A stretch of 64,000 bases of DNA from assembly GCA_900541205.1 (NCBI GenBank), contig UQIV01000002.1, positions 62,001-126,000 of the forward strand. The letters are read 5' to 3'. This stretch comes from an uncultured Collinsella sp. (GTDB lineage Bacteria; Actinomycetota; Coriobacteriia; Coriobacteriales; Coriobacteriaceae). Shown here piece by piece: positions 36,578 through 45,332 of this stretch (positions are counted from its first letter, which is position 1; the number at the start of each line of letters is the position of its first letter). A program made the position numbers and the translations under genes. Below the pieces are notes generated by a model that saw nothing but the letters and a program-made list of their open reading frames with translations, was not told the origin of the DNA and did not search any database.

Positions 36578-38405
36578 GATGCTCAAATTGCCGGTCTTGG
36601 ACGTCGACGGCGAAAAGCTCGGCGTGGTTAACGATTTTGGCATTGCTACCGGCGAAGTTTTTCCGCACGTGACGTCGCTCGCGTTCCGCGGACCCGGCAA
36701 GACGCCGTTTATGATCAGCTGGCGCAAATGGGTCGACCGTATCGACGAGACGGGCGTACACCTTAAGACGTCGGCCACCGAAATCCGTTTTTCGTACCTG
36801 CAGCCGACCGAACTCTTGCTTGCCCGCGACGTGCTCAACAAGCAGATTGTCGACACGCAGGGCATGAAGGTCGTGCGCGTAAACGACATCAAGTTTTCCA
36901 TGTCGGGCGAAAACCAGCTGCGCCTGCTGGGCGCCGAGGTCGGTGCCCGCGGTCTGCTACGCGCCATCAGCCCCGCGCTCGAGCATATCGTCGAAGGCTT
37001 TATGAAGCACCTGGGCAAGCCGCTCAGCGAGGACATCATCGCTTGGTCCTACATGGACCTGCTCGACCGCTCGACCAAGAACATTCAACTCTCGGTGTCG
37101 CACAAGACGCTCGGCGAGCTGCACCCTGCCGACATCGCCGACATTATCGAGCAGCTCGACCCGCGCCTACGTGCGCAGGTGTTTGCGCAGCTCGATACTG
37201 CCCAGGCCGCCGAGGCCATCTCGGAGTTCGATGACGATGAGCTTATGACCGAGATGCTCGAGGGTCTGTCCGACACCGACGCATCGTCGATGCTGGCCAT
37301 GATGGACCCGGACGACGCCGCCGATCTGATCGACGAGCTCGATTACGAGAAGGCCGAGAAGCTCCTGCGCCTGATGGGCGTCAAGGAGGAGAAGGCGATT
37401 CGTAATCTGCTGGGCTACGAGGACAACACCGCCGGCCGCATCATGACCTCGGAGTTTGTCTCCCTGCCCGCCACGGCAACGGTCGGTGACGCCGTCGAGG
37501 CGATTCGCGAGCTCGACGAGGACTTCGAGAGCGTCTACTACGTCTATACCGAGGATCCGAGCGGCATGCTGACCGGCGTGCTTTCGCTGCGCACGCTGAT
37601 CGTAGCCGACCGCGACGCCACGCTGGGTCAGCTGGCCTATCGCGACCTGGTCTATGTGTCGCCCGACGAGGACCAGGAAGACGTGACGGACGAGATGACC
37701 AAGTACGACCTGGTTGCCATCCCTGTCTGCGATGAGAACCGTCATATCCTGGGTATCGTGACCTTTGATGACGCCATGGACGTTATCGCCGAGGAGCACC
37801 AGGAGGACCTGCAGATCGCAGGCGTCGGCTCGGGCGATAGCGCGTCCGACGACTCGACGAATGTGCTCAGCTGGTTCGTGCATCGCCAGTACTGGGTTGT
37901 CGTGTGGGGCATTGCCTCGTGCATCATGGCAACGGTGCTGGGGACGGCGCTCGGCTCCGCGCATCTGGTGGTGTTCCCCATGTGCGCCATGCCGCTCGTG
38001 CTGCTGGCGGCCTCGCGCATGGTGTCGTTCGTCAAGAACTACTTCCTGGAGTATGACGGTCACGATGACGAGCCCAAGCCGTATCTGGGGTTCTTCTTCC
38101 AGAGCACGGGCATGGGCCTGATTCTGTCACTCGTGACCTACCTGTGCGCCCAGCTGGTGCGCACCGCTGCATTCCCCGATGCGCCCATGTTTGAGGAACA
38201 GCTCTTTACCGGGTGCTTTAATATCGCTGCCATCATTTGCCTGGTTGGCAACATGAGCGCCGTGATTTACCTGATGGTACTGTTCTGGCGTGACGAGCAT
38301 GACCTCAACACGTCGGGCACCGCCATGAACGTTATTGCCGTCATGATCTCGTGCATAGCGTACTGCGCCGCTGCGGTGCTTCTCACCATGTCGGTCATGG
38401 GTTAG
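36561..38405 (+). CDS. MgtE-like magnesium protein: PRC + MgtE-N + CBS pair + atypical membrane domain
   Basis: 614 residues. An N-terminal PRC barrel (about 1-75) is followed by the MgtE-N superhelix (about 180-300; LGELHPADIADIIEQLD, MMDPDDAADLIDELD, DNTAGRIMTSEFVSLP) and a CBS pair (about 305-425). Five membrane helices make up about 455-614. The first three modules are those of the Mg2+ sensor of MgtE. The membrane part lacks the Gly-rich/Asp pore signature of true MgtE, so it may be a sensor/regulatory partner instead of a channel. TTG 36561 with GGGGAG five bases upstream gives the PRC-consistent start MNYLSEML; ATG 36579 is the alternative. The NRAMP-like gene follows after eight bases. 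Confidence 0.82.
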   Translation: MNYLSEMLKLPVLDVDGEKLGVVNDFGIATGEVFPHVTSLAFRGPGKTPFMISWRKWVDRIDETGVHLKTSATEIRFSYLQPTELLLARDVLNKQIVDTQGMKVVRVNDIKFSMSGENQLRLLGAEVGARGLLRAISPALEHIVEGFMKHLGKPLSEDIIAWSYMDLLDRSTKNIQLSVSHKTLGELHPADIADIIEQLDPRLRAQVFAQLDTAQAAEAISEFDDDELMTEMLEGLSDTDASSMLAMMDPDDAADLIDELDYEKAEKLLRLMGVKEEKAIRNLLGYEDNTAGRIMTSEFVSLPATATVGDAVEAIRELDEDFESVYYVYTEDPSGMLTGVLSLRTLIVADRDATLGQLAYRDLVYVSPDEDQEDVTDEMTKYDLVAIPVCDENRHILGIVTFDDAMDVIAEEHQEDLQIAGVGSGDSASDDSTNVLSWFVHRQYWVVVWGIASCIMATVLGTALGSAHLVVFPMCAMPLVLLAASRMVSFVKNYFLEYDGHDDEPKPYLGFFFQSTGMGLILSLVTYLCAQLVRTAAFPDAPMFEEQLFTGCFNIAAIICLVGNMSAVIYLMVLFWRDEHDLNTSGTAMNVIAVMISCIAYCAAAVLLTMSVMG

Positions 38406-38413
38406 GTGGTCGC

Positions 38414-39676
38414 GTGCAAAATACCAAGCAAAAGTCGGGCACCAAGCAAAAGTTGACCATCGCGGCCATCTTTGGCGCAATGGGTCCCGGTCTGTTGGCG
38501 GCGCTTTCGGGCAATGACGCCGGCGGCATTGCAACGTATTCAAGCGCAGGCGCCAGCTATGGCTACAAGATGCTCTGGATGCTTCCCGTCATGACCGTGC
38601 TGCTCATCGTGACGCAGGAGACCGCGGCGCGCTGCGGCTGCGTCACGGGCAAGGGCCTGGCATCGCTCATTCGCGAGCGCTTTGGCGTGCGCAAGAGTGT
38701 ACTTGCTATGGCGGCGCTGTTGATCGCCAACACGGCTGTGACCATTTCGGAGTTTGCGGGCATCGCCAGCGGCCTTGCTCTCTTTGGCGTTCCGGCGAGC
38801 ATCTCGGTGCCGTTGGTGGCGCTGCTGGTGTGGATGCTTACCATGTCGGGTAGTTTCCAGCGCATCGAGAAGATTCTGCTGCTGGTGAGCTGCGTGTTCG
38901 TGACCTATGTTGTCGCCGCGTTTATGGCTGGCCCCAACTGGGGTGAGGTCGCGGTCGACCTGGTCGTGCCTAACATTCAAAATGACCCCAGCTACGTGTC
39001 GCTCGTGGTCGCAACGATCGGTACCACCATCGCGCCGTGGATGATTTTCTTGGCGCAGAACAACGTGGTCGATAAGAACGCGGGCGAGGACGATATCGTG
39101 CTGCAGCGCATCGATACCGTGAGCGGCTCGCTTGCCGCCGATGTCATTGCCGGCTTTATTATCATCACGACCGGTACGGTGTTGTTCCCGGCGGGTATTC
39201 AGATTAGCGATGCTGCCGATGCTGCCCGCGCGCTGGAGCCTATTGCGGGTCAGTGGTCCACGGTGCTGTTTGCCTCGGGCCTGGTCGCGGCGAGCTTCTT
39301 GGCCGCCTGCGTGCTGCCGGGCGTTACGTCGAGCGCTATCTGTGAGGCATTTGGATGGGAGCGCGGTGCCGACCGCAGCTGGGACGAGGCCCCGGTCTAT
39401 CGCGGCATCATTACGGCCATCATCGGTATCTCTGCCGTGCTGGTGCTTATGCCCGGCGTCGATCTGTTCCAGATTATGATGACCTCGCAGGTCATCAATG
39501 GCGTGCTACTGCCCGTGGTTCTGGTGTTCCAGGTGGTTATCGCCGCCGACCGTCACATTATGGGCGCCAACCGCAACGGCCGCGTGTGGAACGTGCTCAC
39601 TTGGGCGACTATCGGCGTGATTACGGTACTCACGGTTGTCATGTTTGTCCTGCAGGCGATGGGCTACAGCGCTTAG
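38414..39676 (+). CDS. NRAMP-related metal transporter, probable Mg2+ type (NRMT-like)
   Basis: 420 residues, eleven or so helices of the LeuT-fold NRAMP family (GPGLLAALSGNDAGGIATYS in helix 1; VTSSAICEAFGWE in helix 9). The metal-site motifs differ from Mn/Fe transporters: the helix 1 DPGN is replaced by GNDAGG (33-38), and the helix 6 MPH is replaced by A207-P208-W209. Loss of the methionine, a soft ligand that selects transition metals, is the hallmark reported for NRAMP-related magnesium transporters, including the one from the relative Eggerthella lenta. Start is GTG 38414 after AGGTGG; the upstream frame overlaps the previous gene. Co-transcription with the MgtE-N/CBS gene supports a Mg2+ role. 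Confidence 0.82.
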   Translation: MQNTKQKSGTKQKLTIAAIFGAMGPGLLAALSGNDAGGIATYSSAGASYGYKMLWMLPVMTVLLIVTQETAARCGCVTGKGLASLIRERFGVRKSVLAMAALLIANTAVTISEFAGIASGLALFGVPASISVPLVALLVWMLTMSGSFQRIEKILLLVSCVFVTYVVAAFMAGPNWGEVAVDLVVPNIQNDPSYVSLVVATIGTTIAPWMIFLAQNNVVDKNAGEDDIVLQRIDTVSGSLAADVIAGFIIITTGTVLFPAGIQISDAADAARALEPIAGQWSTVLFASGLVAASFLAACVLPGVTSSAICEAFGWERGADRSWDEAPVYRGIITAIIGISAVLVLMPGVDLFQIMMTSQVINGVLLPVVLVFQVVIAADRHIMGANRNGRVWNVLTWATIGVITVLTVVMFVLQAMGYSA

Positions 39677-39694
39677 TGCCTCTTTTGGACTTTA

Positions 39695-39729
39695 AACAGG
39701 CCGCTGCCATGGGGCTGCGGCCTGTTATT
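39695..39729 (+). terminator. Terminator after the NRAMP-like gene
   Basis: AACAGGCCGC pairs with GCGGCCTGTT (10 bp), followed by ATTTG. Confidence 0.65.
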
Positions 39730-39760
39730 TGTCTACTATAGGGTGTTAGTTATATAGCAA

Positions 39761-39988
39761 TGGACAAAAAATGCCAAATATGAGTACTGTTGCTAAGTGA
39801 ATATCATTTACATCCTAAAAGATAATGAACATATCCTTTAGTATGTTCATTAAAATTGGCTCCAATACGCCTTAAACCAGTCAGGTTGGCTGCTTTAGGG
39901 GGTTGTAGGGGTCGCTCGGACGTCATTTTGGGTGGTTTTGCCTGCTACTAAAATGGTAACAGTACTCATATTTGCCCTTTTTTGACCA
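39761..39988. repeat. 228-bp element with 31-bp imperfect terminal inverted repeats
   Basis: The inner 17 bases CAAATATGAGTACTGTT (39775-39791) are perfectly inverted at 39958-39974. The match extends outward to 39761 and 39988 with three mismatches. The interior is AT-rich on the left and GC-rich on the right, with no ORF. No flanking target duplication is evident. MITE-like or a structured RNA; only one copy in the window. Confidence 0.7.
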
Positions 39989-40162
39989 CAGCCTCTTGGA
40001 AGCGGCTCGAAAAGAGTGATTTTGGGTTGTTTGCTGCGGGTGTGGGGCTTGGAAACAACGCTCGGGGTGGCGAGGCGCCCAGAATTCGGTCGCAAGGAGG
40101 GTGTTCCTCGGCTGTGTCAGGAGTGTCCCTAGGTGCCGGCACATACGGAACGTCCCTAACTG

Positions 40163-40200
40163 CCGGAGGGGGTGTCTGCCGTGGCAGACACCCCCTCCGG
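40163..40200. terminator. Perfect 18-bp hairpin near the end of the acyltransferase gene
   Basis: CCGGAGGGGGTGTCTGCC-GT-GGCAGACACCCCCTCCGG. No U tract on either strand. It lies 25 bases beyond the - strand stop of the acyltransferase, consistent with an mRNA 3'-end hairpin. The 50 bases to its left hold degenerate GGGAC repeat pieces (GTCCCTAGGTGCCGG, CGTCCCTAACTGCCGG). Confidence 0.5.
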
Positions 40201-40224
40201 ATGTGGGAAGTTTAACGCTGCAGG

Positions 40225-42441
40225 TTACTTGTCGGTGCCCAGCTTGTGCGGCTTGAGAGCGAGCGCATTGACGAGCGCGTCGGTGGCAGACTTGACGGCT
40301 GCCGGTTGCGGATCGTTGACGTGATCCTCGGGATGCACGGGCAGGTCCTTCTTGACTGTATCGTGGATCAAGTTGAGGTACTCAGTTACGCCAGTGGTCG
40401 ATAGGTGCGTGCCATCGCCATCGAACAGATCGTTGCGGTTGGCACTGTATCCGTACCAGTCGATAACGCGCACGTTCTTGTAGCGCGTAGCGGCGTTGGC
40501 GATGGCCTGGTTGGTAGAGCCAACCCACGGCTGCGGGCTGCGCGTGTTCACAAACACCACAATACGCTTATCTCCTGCATCGGCCATGATGGCGTCGATC
40601 TGGTCGTCGGTTACCAAACCGTTGGTGCCCAGGGCAAAGACCACGATCTTGCCGGCAAGGTTCTGCTGGATATAGCCCTCAAATGTCGCGCGCCCCGCAT
40701 CAAACTGGCGGCCCTTTTCGGCATCGATATGGCTGTGCGGGAACACGCCGTCAAAGGTGTCCACGGCACGCAGCGACACGGAGTCGCCGATCATAAGCAG
40801 ATCGTAGGAGCCATCGGGGAAGCCGTCGTTGTCCTTGTCGGTGTCGTCGGCCGCCTGCTGGTCGGTGGGCGCGGTGTTCTTGGCTTCCTTGTTCAGAACT
40901 TCGGCGCCCTCGCCGCTCAGTGCAGACGTCTCGGGCACAAAGATCAGGCCGCCCAGTGCAACGACCAACACGACAGCGCAGGCTGCGCAGGCAGGGACGT
41001 GCGCGCGCACCCAGTTGGCGGGCGTGGTGGTGCCGTCGCGGAACTCGGATACGGTGCGCCCAAAGGCGCCCTTCCTAAACGGAGTCTCGATAAAGCGATA
41101 GCAGCACTCTGCCACGGTGACCACCACAAGTACCTGCAAGATATACTGCCACCAGGGCGTGTCGTTGATGTTGGCGACCGGGTTCATGAGCAACAGCAGC
41201 GGATAGTGCCACAGGTAGATGCTGTACGAGCGCTTGCCAATCCATACGAGCGGCTCGGCGGACAGCGCGCGGGCAACCATTCCCTGGGGCTGCACGCAGG
41301 CCGCGATGACCATGAGCGTGAGGATTGAGCACAGCAGCGTGCCGCCGCGATACTGGAAGGCGGTGTAGCCGTTGGTGAGCGCGACCATGGCGGCAAGGCC
41401 AACCAGACCCACGACGCCCAACACATCGATGGATGCGGGCGAGGACCAAAAGCGCACGAGGGCGCTCGGCTGTGCCGGGGCGGTCTCGGCTGATTCATCG
41501 GCCTTCTCGCCAGGCTTGCCCTCGGCGTTCTTGCCGTGCTTGGCGGCACCAGCCAGGCGATTGAGCCCCAAACGACGAGCGAGACGCACCGGCGCCAGGT
41601 CGCGATCGGGGATAAAGGCCATCCAGGCACCCAGCAGCAGCGAGAACACGCGGGTGTCGGTGCCGTAGTACACGCGGCTGGGGTCGGCGGCAGGGTTGTA
41701 AAGCACCATCATGGCGAGGGCGGATATCGCGGCAAGACCCAGAACCACGCGGCGCGTGTTGGGCTTGCTCACATGCATGGATACCATGGCAAACAGCAGT
41801 GGCGGCCAAATCAGGTAGAACTGTTCCTCGATGGCAAGCGACCAAAAGTGCGTGAGCGGCGAGGGGTCGCCCAGAGCATTGAAGTACGAGACGTTTTGGG
41901 CAATCTGCCACCAGTTGTTGAAGAACAGCAGCGACGGCAGGATGTCGGGGCGCATCTTGGTGAGCATCACGTGGTTAAAGATAGTGCACAGCGCGCAGGT
42001 TACAAACACTACCGTTACCACGGCGGGGACCAGGCGACGGATGCGGCGAATCCAGAAGCTCTTGAGGTCGATGCGTCCGGTCTTAGCGACTTCGTTGAGC
42101 AGCAAGCGCGTGATCAGATAGCCCGAAAGCACAAAGAAGATCGTGACGCCAAGCAGGCCGCCCTGAGCCCACGTGAGGTTAAGGTGATAGAGCACCACCG
42201 CGACGACGGCGAGCGTACGCAGACCGTCGAGTGCAGGGATGTAGCGGGACTTGGGGCGAGCGGGCGTCTGCTCCGCGGCGGGAGTGTTGGCGCGGCCCGC
42301 GTTGTTGGCAGAAGCGCGATGGGGGCTCGCGGTGCGTCGCGGCTCGTTGGCACGGCGTTCGCCCTTCACGCGTTCGTGCGGTGCCGGCTCGTTGCCCGTG
42401 CGGCGTCGACCGCGCGAGCCCGATTGCGAGAATTGTTCCAT
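40225..42441 (-). CDS. OatA-like acyltransferase 3 with SGNH domain
   Basis: 738 residues. Basic cytoplasmic N-terminus of about 65 residues, then an acyltransferase-3 membrane domain (about 67-470) containing IPALDGLRTLAVVAVVLYH and THFWSLAIEEQFYLIWP. An extracellular SGNH hydrolase domain (about 545-715) has the nucleophile in MIGDSVSLRA and the Asp-His pair in DGDGTHLSTTG. This is the plan of peptidoglycan O-acetyltransferase OatA, which blocks lysozyme; other wall or capsule glycans are possible acceptors. Monocistronic and divergent from the ribokinase gene. No usual ribosome site is obvious before ATG 42441. Confidence 0.9.
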   Translation of the reverse strand: MEQFSQSGSRGRRRTGNEPAPHERVKGERRANEPRRTASPHRASANNAGRANTPAAEQTPARPKSRYIPALDGLRTLAVVAVVLYHLNLTWAQGGLLGVTIFFVLSGYLITRLLLNEVAKTGRIDLKSFWIRRIRRLVPAVVTVVFVTCALCTIFNHVMLTKMRPDILPSLLFFNNWWQIAQNVSYFNALGDPSPLTHFWSLAIEEQFYLIWPPLLFAMVSMHVSKPNTRRVVLGLAAISALAMMVLYNPAADPSRVYYGTDTRVFSLLLGAWMAFIPDRDLAPVRLARRLGLNRLAGAAKHGKNAEGKPGEKADESAETAPAQPSALVRFWSSPASIDVLGVVGLVGLAAMVALTNGYTAFQYRGGTLLCSILTLMVIAACVQPQGMVARALSAEPLVWIGKRSYSIYLWHYPLLLLMNPVANINDTPWWQYILQVLVVVTVAECCYRFIETPFRKGAFGRTVSEFRDGTTTPANWVRAHVPACAACAVVLVVALGGLIFVPETSALSGEGAEVLNKEAKNTAPTDQQAADDTDKDNDGFPDGSYDLLMIGDSVSLRAVDTFDGVFPHSHIDAEKGRQFDAGRATFEGYIQQNLAGKIVVFALGTNGLVTDDQIDAIMADAGDKRIVVFVNTRSPQPWVGSTNQAIANAATRYKNVRVIDWYGYSANRNDLFDGDGTHLSTTGVTEYLNLIHDTVKKDLPVHPEDHVNDPQPAAVKSATDALVNALALKPHKLGTDK

Positions 42442-42628
42442 AAAACATCATCCAATGACGAGAATAATCAGCACGTATTCATTGTAGCTGCCTGCTCCTG
42501 TGAATGCTTGCTGCTGGCGCAAGCTCAAGCGCGCGTCCACATCAAAGTGAACTAAAGTTATAGGGGGTGCGAGAGTGCACAATCGATGGTCGACGGTGGG
42601 CACAAAGCCTAAAGACGAGGAGGTTTCC

Positions 42629-43591
42629 ATGGCGGATCACAGCATCGTTGCGGTGTTCGGCAGCATGAACATGGACCTTTCGGTGGCGTGCGAGCGCATG
42701 CCGCGCGCGGGCGAGACCGTCGGCGGCAGCGGTTTTATCACCAACGCCGGTGGCAAGGGCGCTAACCAGGCCGTCGCCGCCGCGCGCATGGGTGCGCGCA
42801 CGTGCATGATCGGCGCGGTTGGGCGCGATGCGTTTGGCGATGCGCTGGTGGCGGGACTTCAGGATGCCGGCGTGGGCGTTGAGTTTGTGGCGCGTCGCGA
42901 TGACGTGGAGACCGGTACCGCGACCATCATTCGCTGCGAGAGCGATAACCGCATCGTGCTGTCACCGGGTGCCAACCATGCGCTTGCGGGTGAGGACGTT
43001 GCCTGCGCGCTGAGACGTCTGGTGGCCGATGGGCTCGACGGAGACGCCGGCGAGATTGCCCCGGCTGCCGGAAGCGTCTTTATCGCCCAGGGTGAATGTG
43101 ACCTTTCAGCGACGGCCGATGCGCTTGTTTGCGCTCACGAGCTGGGGTTCTATACGGTCTTTAATCCAGCGCCCGCCTGCGAGTTACCTGCGGAGGTCTG
43201 GCCTGCGGTCGACCTGGTCTGCCCCAACGAGACCGAGTGCCAGGTTCTGACGGGCATTCTGCCCACGGATGATGTGAGTTGCGTCGCCGCGCTCAATGCG
43301 CTGCTCGACAAGGGCGCCGGCGCCGCGGTCATCACGCTGGGCGGTGCCGGCTCGGTTACGCTCGGCGATGGCGGTGAGCTGCTGCGCATGCCGGCACTTT
43401 CGAGTGCGGTAGTCGATACCACGGCCGCCGGCGATACGTTTATCGGCGCGTTGGCGGCGGCTCGCCTAGAGGGCTTGCCGCTCTTTGAGTGCATGGCCGC
43501 GGGTGCTCGCGCTTCGGCAGTGACGGTGTCGCGCCTGGGCGCTCAGCAATCGATTCCCACGCGCGCCGAAGTTGAACATTGGTTTGGTTAA
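42629..43591 (+). CDS. rbsK: Ribokinase (PfkB family)
   Basis: 320 residues. Phosphorylates ribose to ribose-5-phosphate. GSMNMDLSV at the N-terminus, [19 protein letters not shown] near 34 (PfkB signature 1, sugar binding), and [14 protein letters not shown] near 268 with the catalytic Asp and anion hole. GAGGAGG seven bases upstream of ATG 42629. Followed after 30 bases by a nucleoside hydrolase that would release ribose, so the pair makes a salvage operon. Confidence 0.9.
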   Translation: MADHSIVAVFGSMNMDLSVACERMPRAGETVGGSGFITNAGGKGANQAVAAARMGARTCMIGAVGRDAFGDALVAGLQDAGVGVEFVARRDDVETGTATIIRCESDNRIVLSPGANHALAGEDVACALRRLVADGLDGDAGEIAPAAGSVFIAQGECDLSATADALVCAHELGFYTVFNPAPACELPAEVWPAVDLVCPNETECQVLTGILPTDDVSCVAALNALLDKGAGAAVITLGGAGSVTLGDGGELLRMPALSSAVVDTTAAGDTFIGALAAARLEGLPLFECMAAGARASAVTVSRLGAQQSIPTRAEVEHWFG

Positions 43592-43621
43592 ACGATAAAG
43601 ACGGAGAAGCGGAGTAGAACA

Positions 43622-44596
43622 ATGGCAATCAAGAAGCTGATCCTTGATCTGGATATGGGAGTGGACGATGCGATGGCGCTGGCCTATGCCATCGCGAGCC
43701 CCGAGGTGGAGCTCGTGGGCATCACCACGTGCTTTGGCAACGTGCGCGTCGAGCAATCGGCGCACAATTGCCTGGCGGTGCTCGATCTGCTGGGTCGCCC
43801 CGAGGTTCCGGTGTACCTGGGTGCCGACCGTCCTTTGCAGGCGACTGAGCCCTATACGCCGCCGGCGTCCACCGCGCTCATTCACGGCAAGAACGGCATC
43901 GGCGGCGCGAGCGTGCCCGCATCGCCCTACGAGCCGGTGGGGGCGACCTCGGCCGACGGCAACGCTGCGGTCGATTATCTGATCGATGCCGCGCGCACCT
44001 ATGGTCCCGATCTGGTCTACGTAGCGACTGGCCCGCTCTCCAACCTGGCGCTCGCCCTGGAGCGCGATGCGGCGGCGATGATGTCCATCGGCCGCGTGGT
44101 CGTGATGGGCGGCGCCCTTACCGTGCCCGGTAACGTGAGCGCGGGCGCCGAGGCCAATATGGCGAGCGACCCCGAGGCAGCCGACGCAGTGCTGCGCTCG
44201 GGCCGTAAGCTCACCATGGTGGGTCTGGACGTGACGCATCGCGTGGTGCTCACACGCCGCGACATTGCCGGCTGGACGGGCTCGGGCACCATGGCGGGCT
44301 GCGCATTTGCGAGCATGGTCGAGCACTACATTGGTTCGTACGAAATGAACGCGCCCTACCTGGGTGGCTGTGCGCTGCACGATCCGCTGGCCGTTGCCGT
44401 GGCGATCGACCCCACGCTCGTAGGTGCGCTCGGCTGCAACCTGCGTGTTGATCTGCTGGGCGAGTACCGCGGTCGCACCATCTGCGATGAGCGCCGCCTG
44501 TCCGATCCGGACAAGAGCGCGCTTGTGGCACTGACTGTCGACGCTCCGCGTTTCCTCGCGGAGTTTAAGGCACGCATGGCCCGCGTCTTGGGCTAA
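43622..44596 (+). CDS. Inosine/uridine-preferring nucleoside hydrolase
   Basis: 324 residues. Hydrolyses ribonucleosides to base and ribose. The N-terminal calcium site reads LDLDMGVDDAMAL (the usual D-T-D-P-G-x-D-D with Leu and Met substitutions), followed by VGITTCFGNV. Later LVYVATGPLSNLALAL and GLDVTHRVVLTR, with H in GGCALHDPLAVA (the catalytic His/Asp). Second gene of the ribose salvage operon with rbsK. Confidence 0.9.
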   Translation: MAIKKLILDLDMGVDDAMALAYAIASPEVELVGITTCFGNVRVEQSAHNCLAVLDLLGRPEVPVYLGADRPLQATEPYTPPASTALIHGKNGIGGASVPASPYEPVGATSADGNAAVDYLIDAARTYGPDLVYVATGPLSNLALALERDAAAMMSIGRVVVMGGALTVPGNVSAGAEANMASDPEAADAVLRSGRKLTMVGLDVTHRVVLTRRDIAGWTGSGTMAGCAFASMVEHYIGSYEMNAPYLGGCALHDPLAVAVAIDPTLVGALGCNLRVDLLGEYRGRTICDERRLSDPDKSALVALTVDAPRFLAEFKARMARVLG

Positions 44597-44605
44597 GTTG
44601 TCTTT

Positions 44606-44676
44606 TTGGGACGGGGCTTTTTTGACTGGTATGATTGGTGCGACCATTCGAACCAGCTAAAAGAGCCCCGTCCCAA
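44606..44676 (+). terminator. Long inverted repeat between nucleoside hydrolase and luxS
   Basis: TTGGGACGGGGCTTTTTT (44606-44623) pairs with AAAAGAGCCCCGTCCCAA (44659-44676) around a 35-base loop. The loop contains TATGAT (44630-44635), a possible -10 for luxS. A related TTGGGACGGGGGATTTTGTC lies at 27631-27650. Confidence 0.5.
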
Positions 44677-44699
44677 TTTGACTATCGAGAGGATCTGCC

Positions 44700-45188
44700 A
44701 TGGAGCGCATCGCCAGCTTTTCCGTTGATCATCTGCTGCTTGAGCCCGGCGTGTATGTGAGCCGCATCGACCGCGATCCGGCGACCGGTGCCGCCGTCAC
44801 CACGTTTGACCTGCGCCTGACCACGCCCAACAAGGAGCCGGTCATGAACACGGCCGAGTGCCACACCATCGAGCACCTGGGCGCGACGTTCCTTCGCAAT
44901 CATGCCGAGTGGTCGAGCCGCATTGTCTACTTTGGCCCCATGGGCTGCCGCACGGGCTTTTACCTGGTTGTCTTTGGCGAGCTGACGAGCGAGAAGATCT
45001 TGCCGCTCGTCCGCGAGCTGTTTGAGTTTGTCGCCGACTTTGAGGGCGATGTCCCCGGTGCCGCTCCCGAGGAATGCGGTAACTACCTGGACCAGAACCT
45101 CCCCATGGCCAACTGGCTTGCGCGCCGCTACCTCGACCGCGACCTGGCCGATATCGACGAGAAGCACCTGCACTATCAGCAGGCGTAA
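44700..45188 (+). CDS. luxS: S-ribosylhomocysteine lyase
   Basis: 162 residues, full length. Cleaves S-ribosylhomocysteine to homocysteine and DPD, the precursor of autoinducer-2. Metal-binding HTIEH near 54-58 and the catalytic Cys in GPMGCRTGFY near 83 are intact, with the third metal-site Cys in EECGNYLDQN near 124. GAGAGGA precedes the ATG. The partner nucleosidase Pfs (MtnN) is not in the window. Closed by a terminator at 45218. Confidence 0.95.
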   Translation: MERIASFSVDHLLLEPGVYVSRIDRDPATGAAVTTFDLRLTTPNKEPVMNTAECHTIEHLGATFLRNHAEWSSRIVYFGPMGCRTGFYLVVFGELTSEKILPLVRELFEFVADFEGDVPGAAPEECGNYLDQNLPMANWLARRYLDRDLADIDEKHLHYQQA

Positions 45189-45217
45189 GGGCTTTATCGC
45201 CCAAAACGCGCGCATTG

Positions 45218-45248
45218 GGCGCCTTCGCTTATGCGGGGGCGCCTTTTT
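45218..45248 (+). terminator. Terminator after luxS
   Basis: GGCGCCTTCGC-TTAT-GCGGGGGCGCC (11 bp, two G:T pairs) followed by TTTTTG. Confidence 0.75.
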
Positions 45249-45297
45249 GTTGATTGGTCGGGACGAGCGTTCAAAATCGCTCATGTTTGTTCTAGAA

Positions 45298-45323
45298 TGT
45301 TCGTATAGTCACATTTACGAACA
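45298..45323 (+). promoter_or_regulatory. 26-bp operator-like palindrome overlapping the leader of the DUF4867 gene
   Basis: TGTTCGTA - 10 bases - TACGAACA, perfect 8-bp arms two helical turns wide, ending immediately before the AGGAG ribosome site (45323-45327). A similar TTGTTCTAGAATG lies just upstream. A repressor bound here would block transcription or translation. LacI/GntR-like in size; regulator unidentified. Confidence 0.5.
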
Positions 45324-45332
45324 GGAGTGAAC

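Noticed and set aside
40405..42555. Two + strand frames of about 307 and 339 codons opposite oatA
   Set aside because: Antisense shadows of a gene with intact acyltransferase and SGNH motifs.
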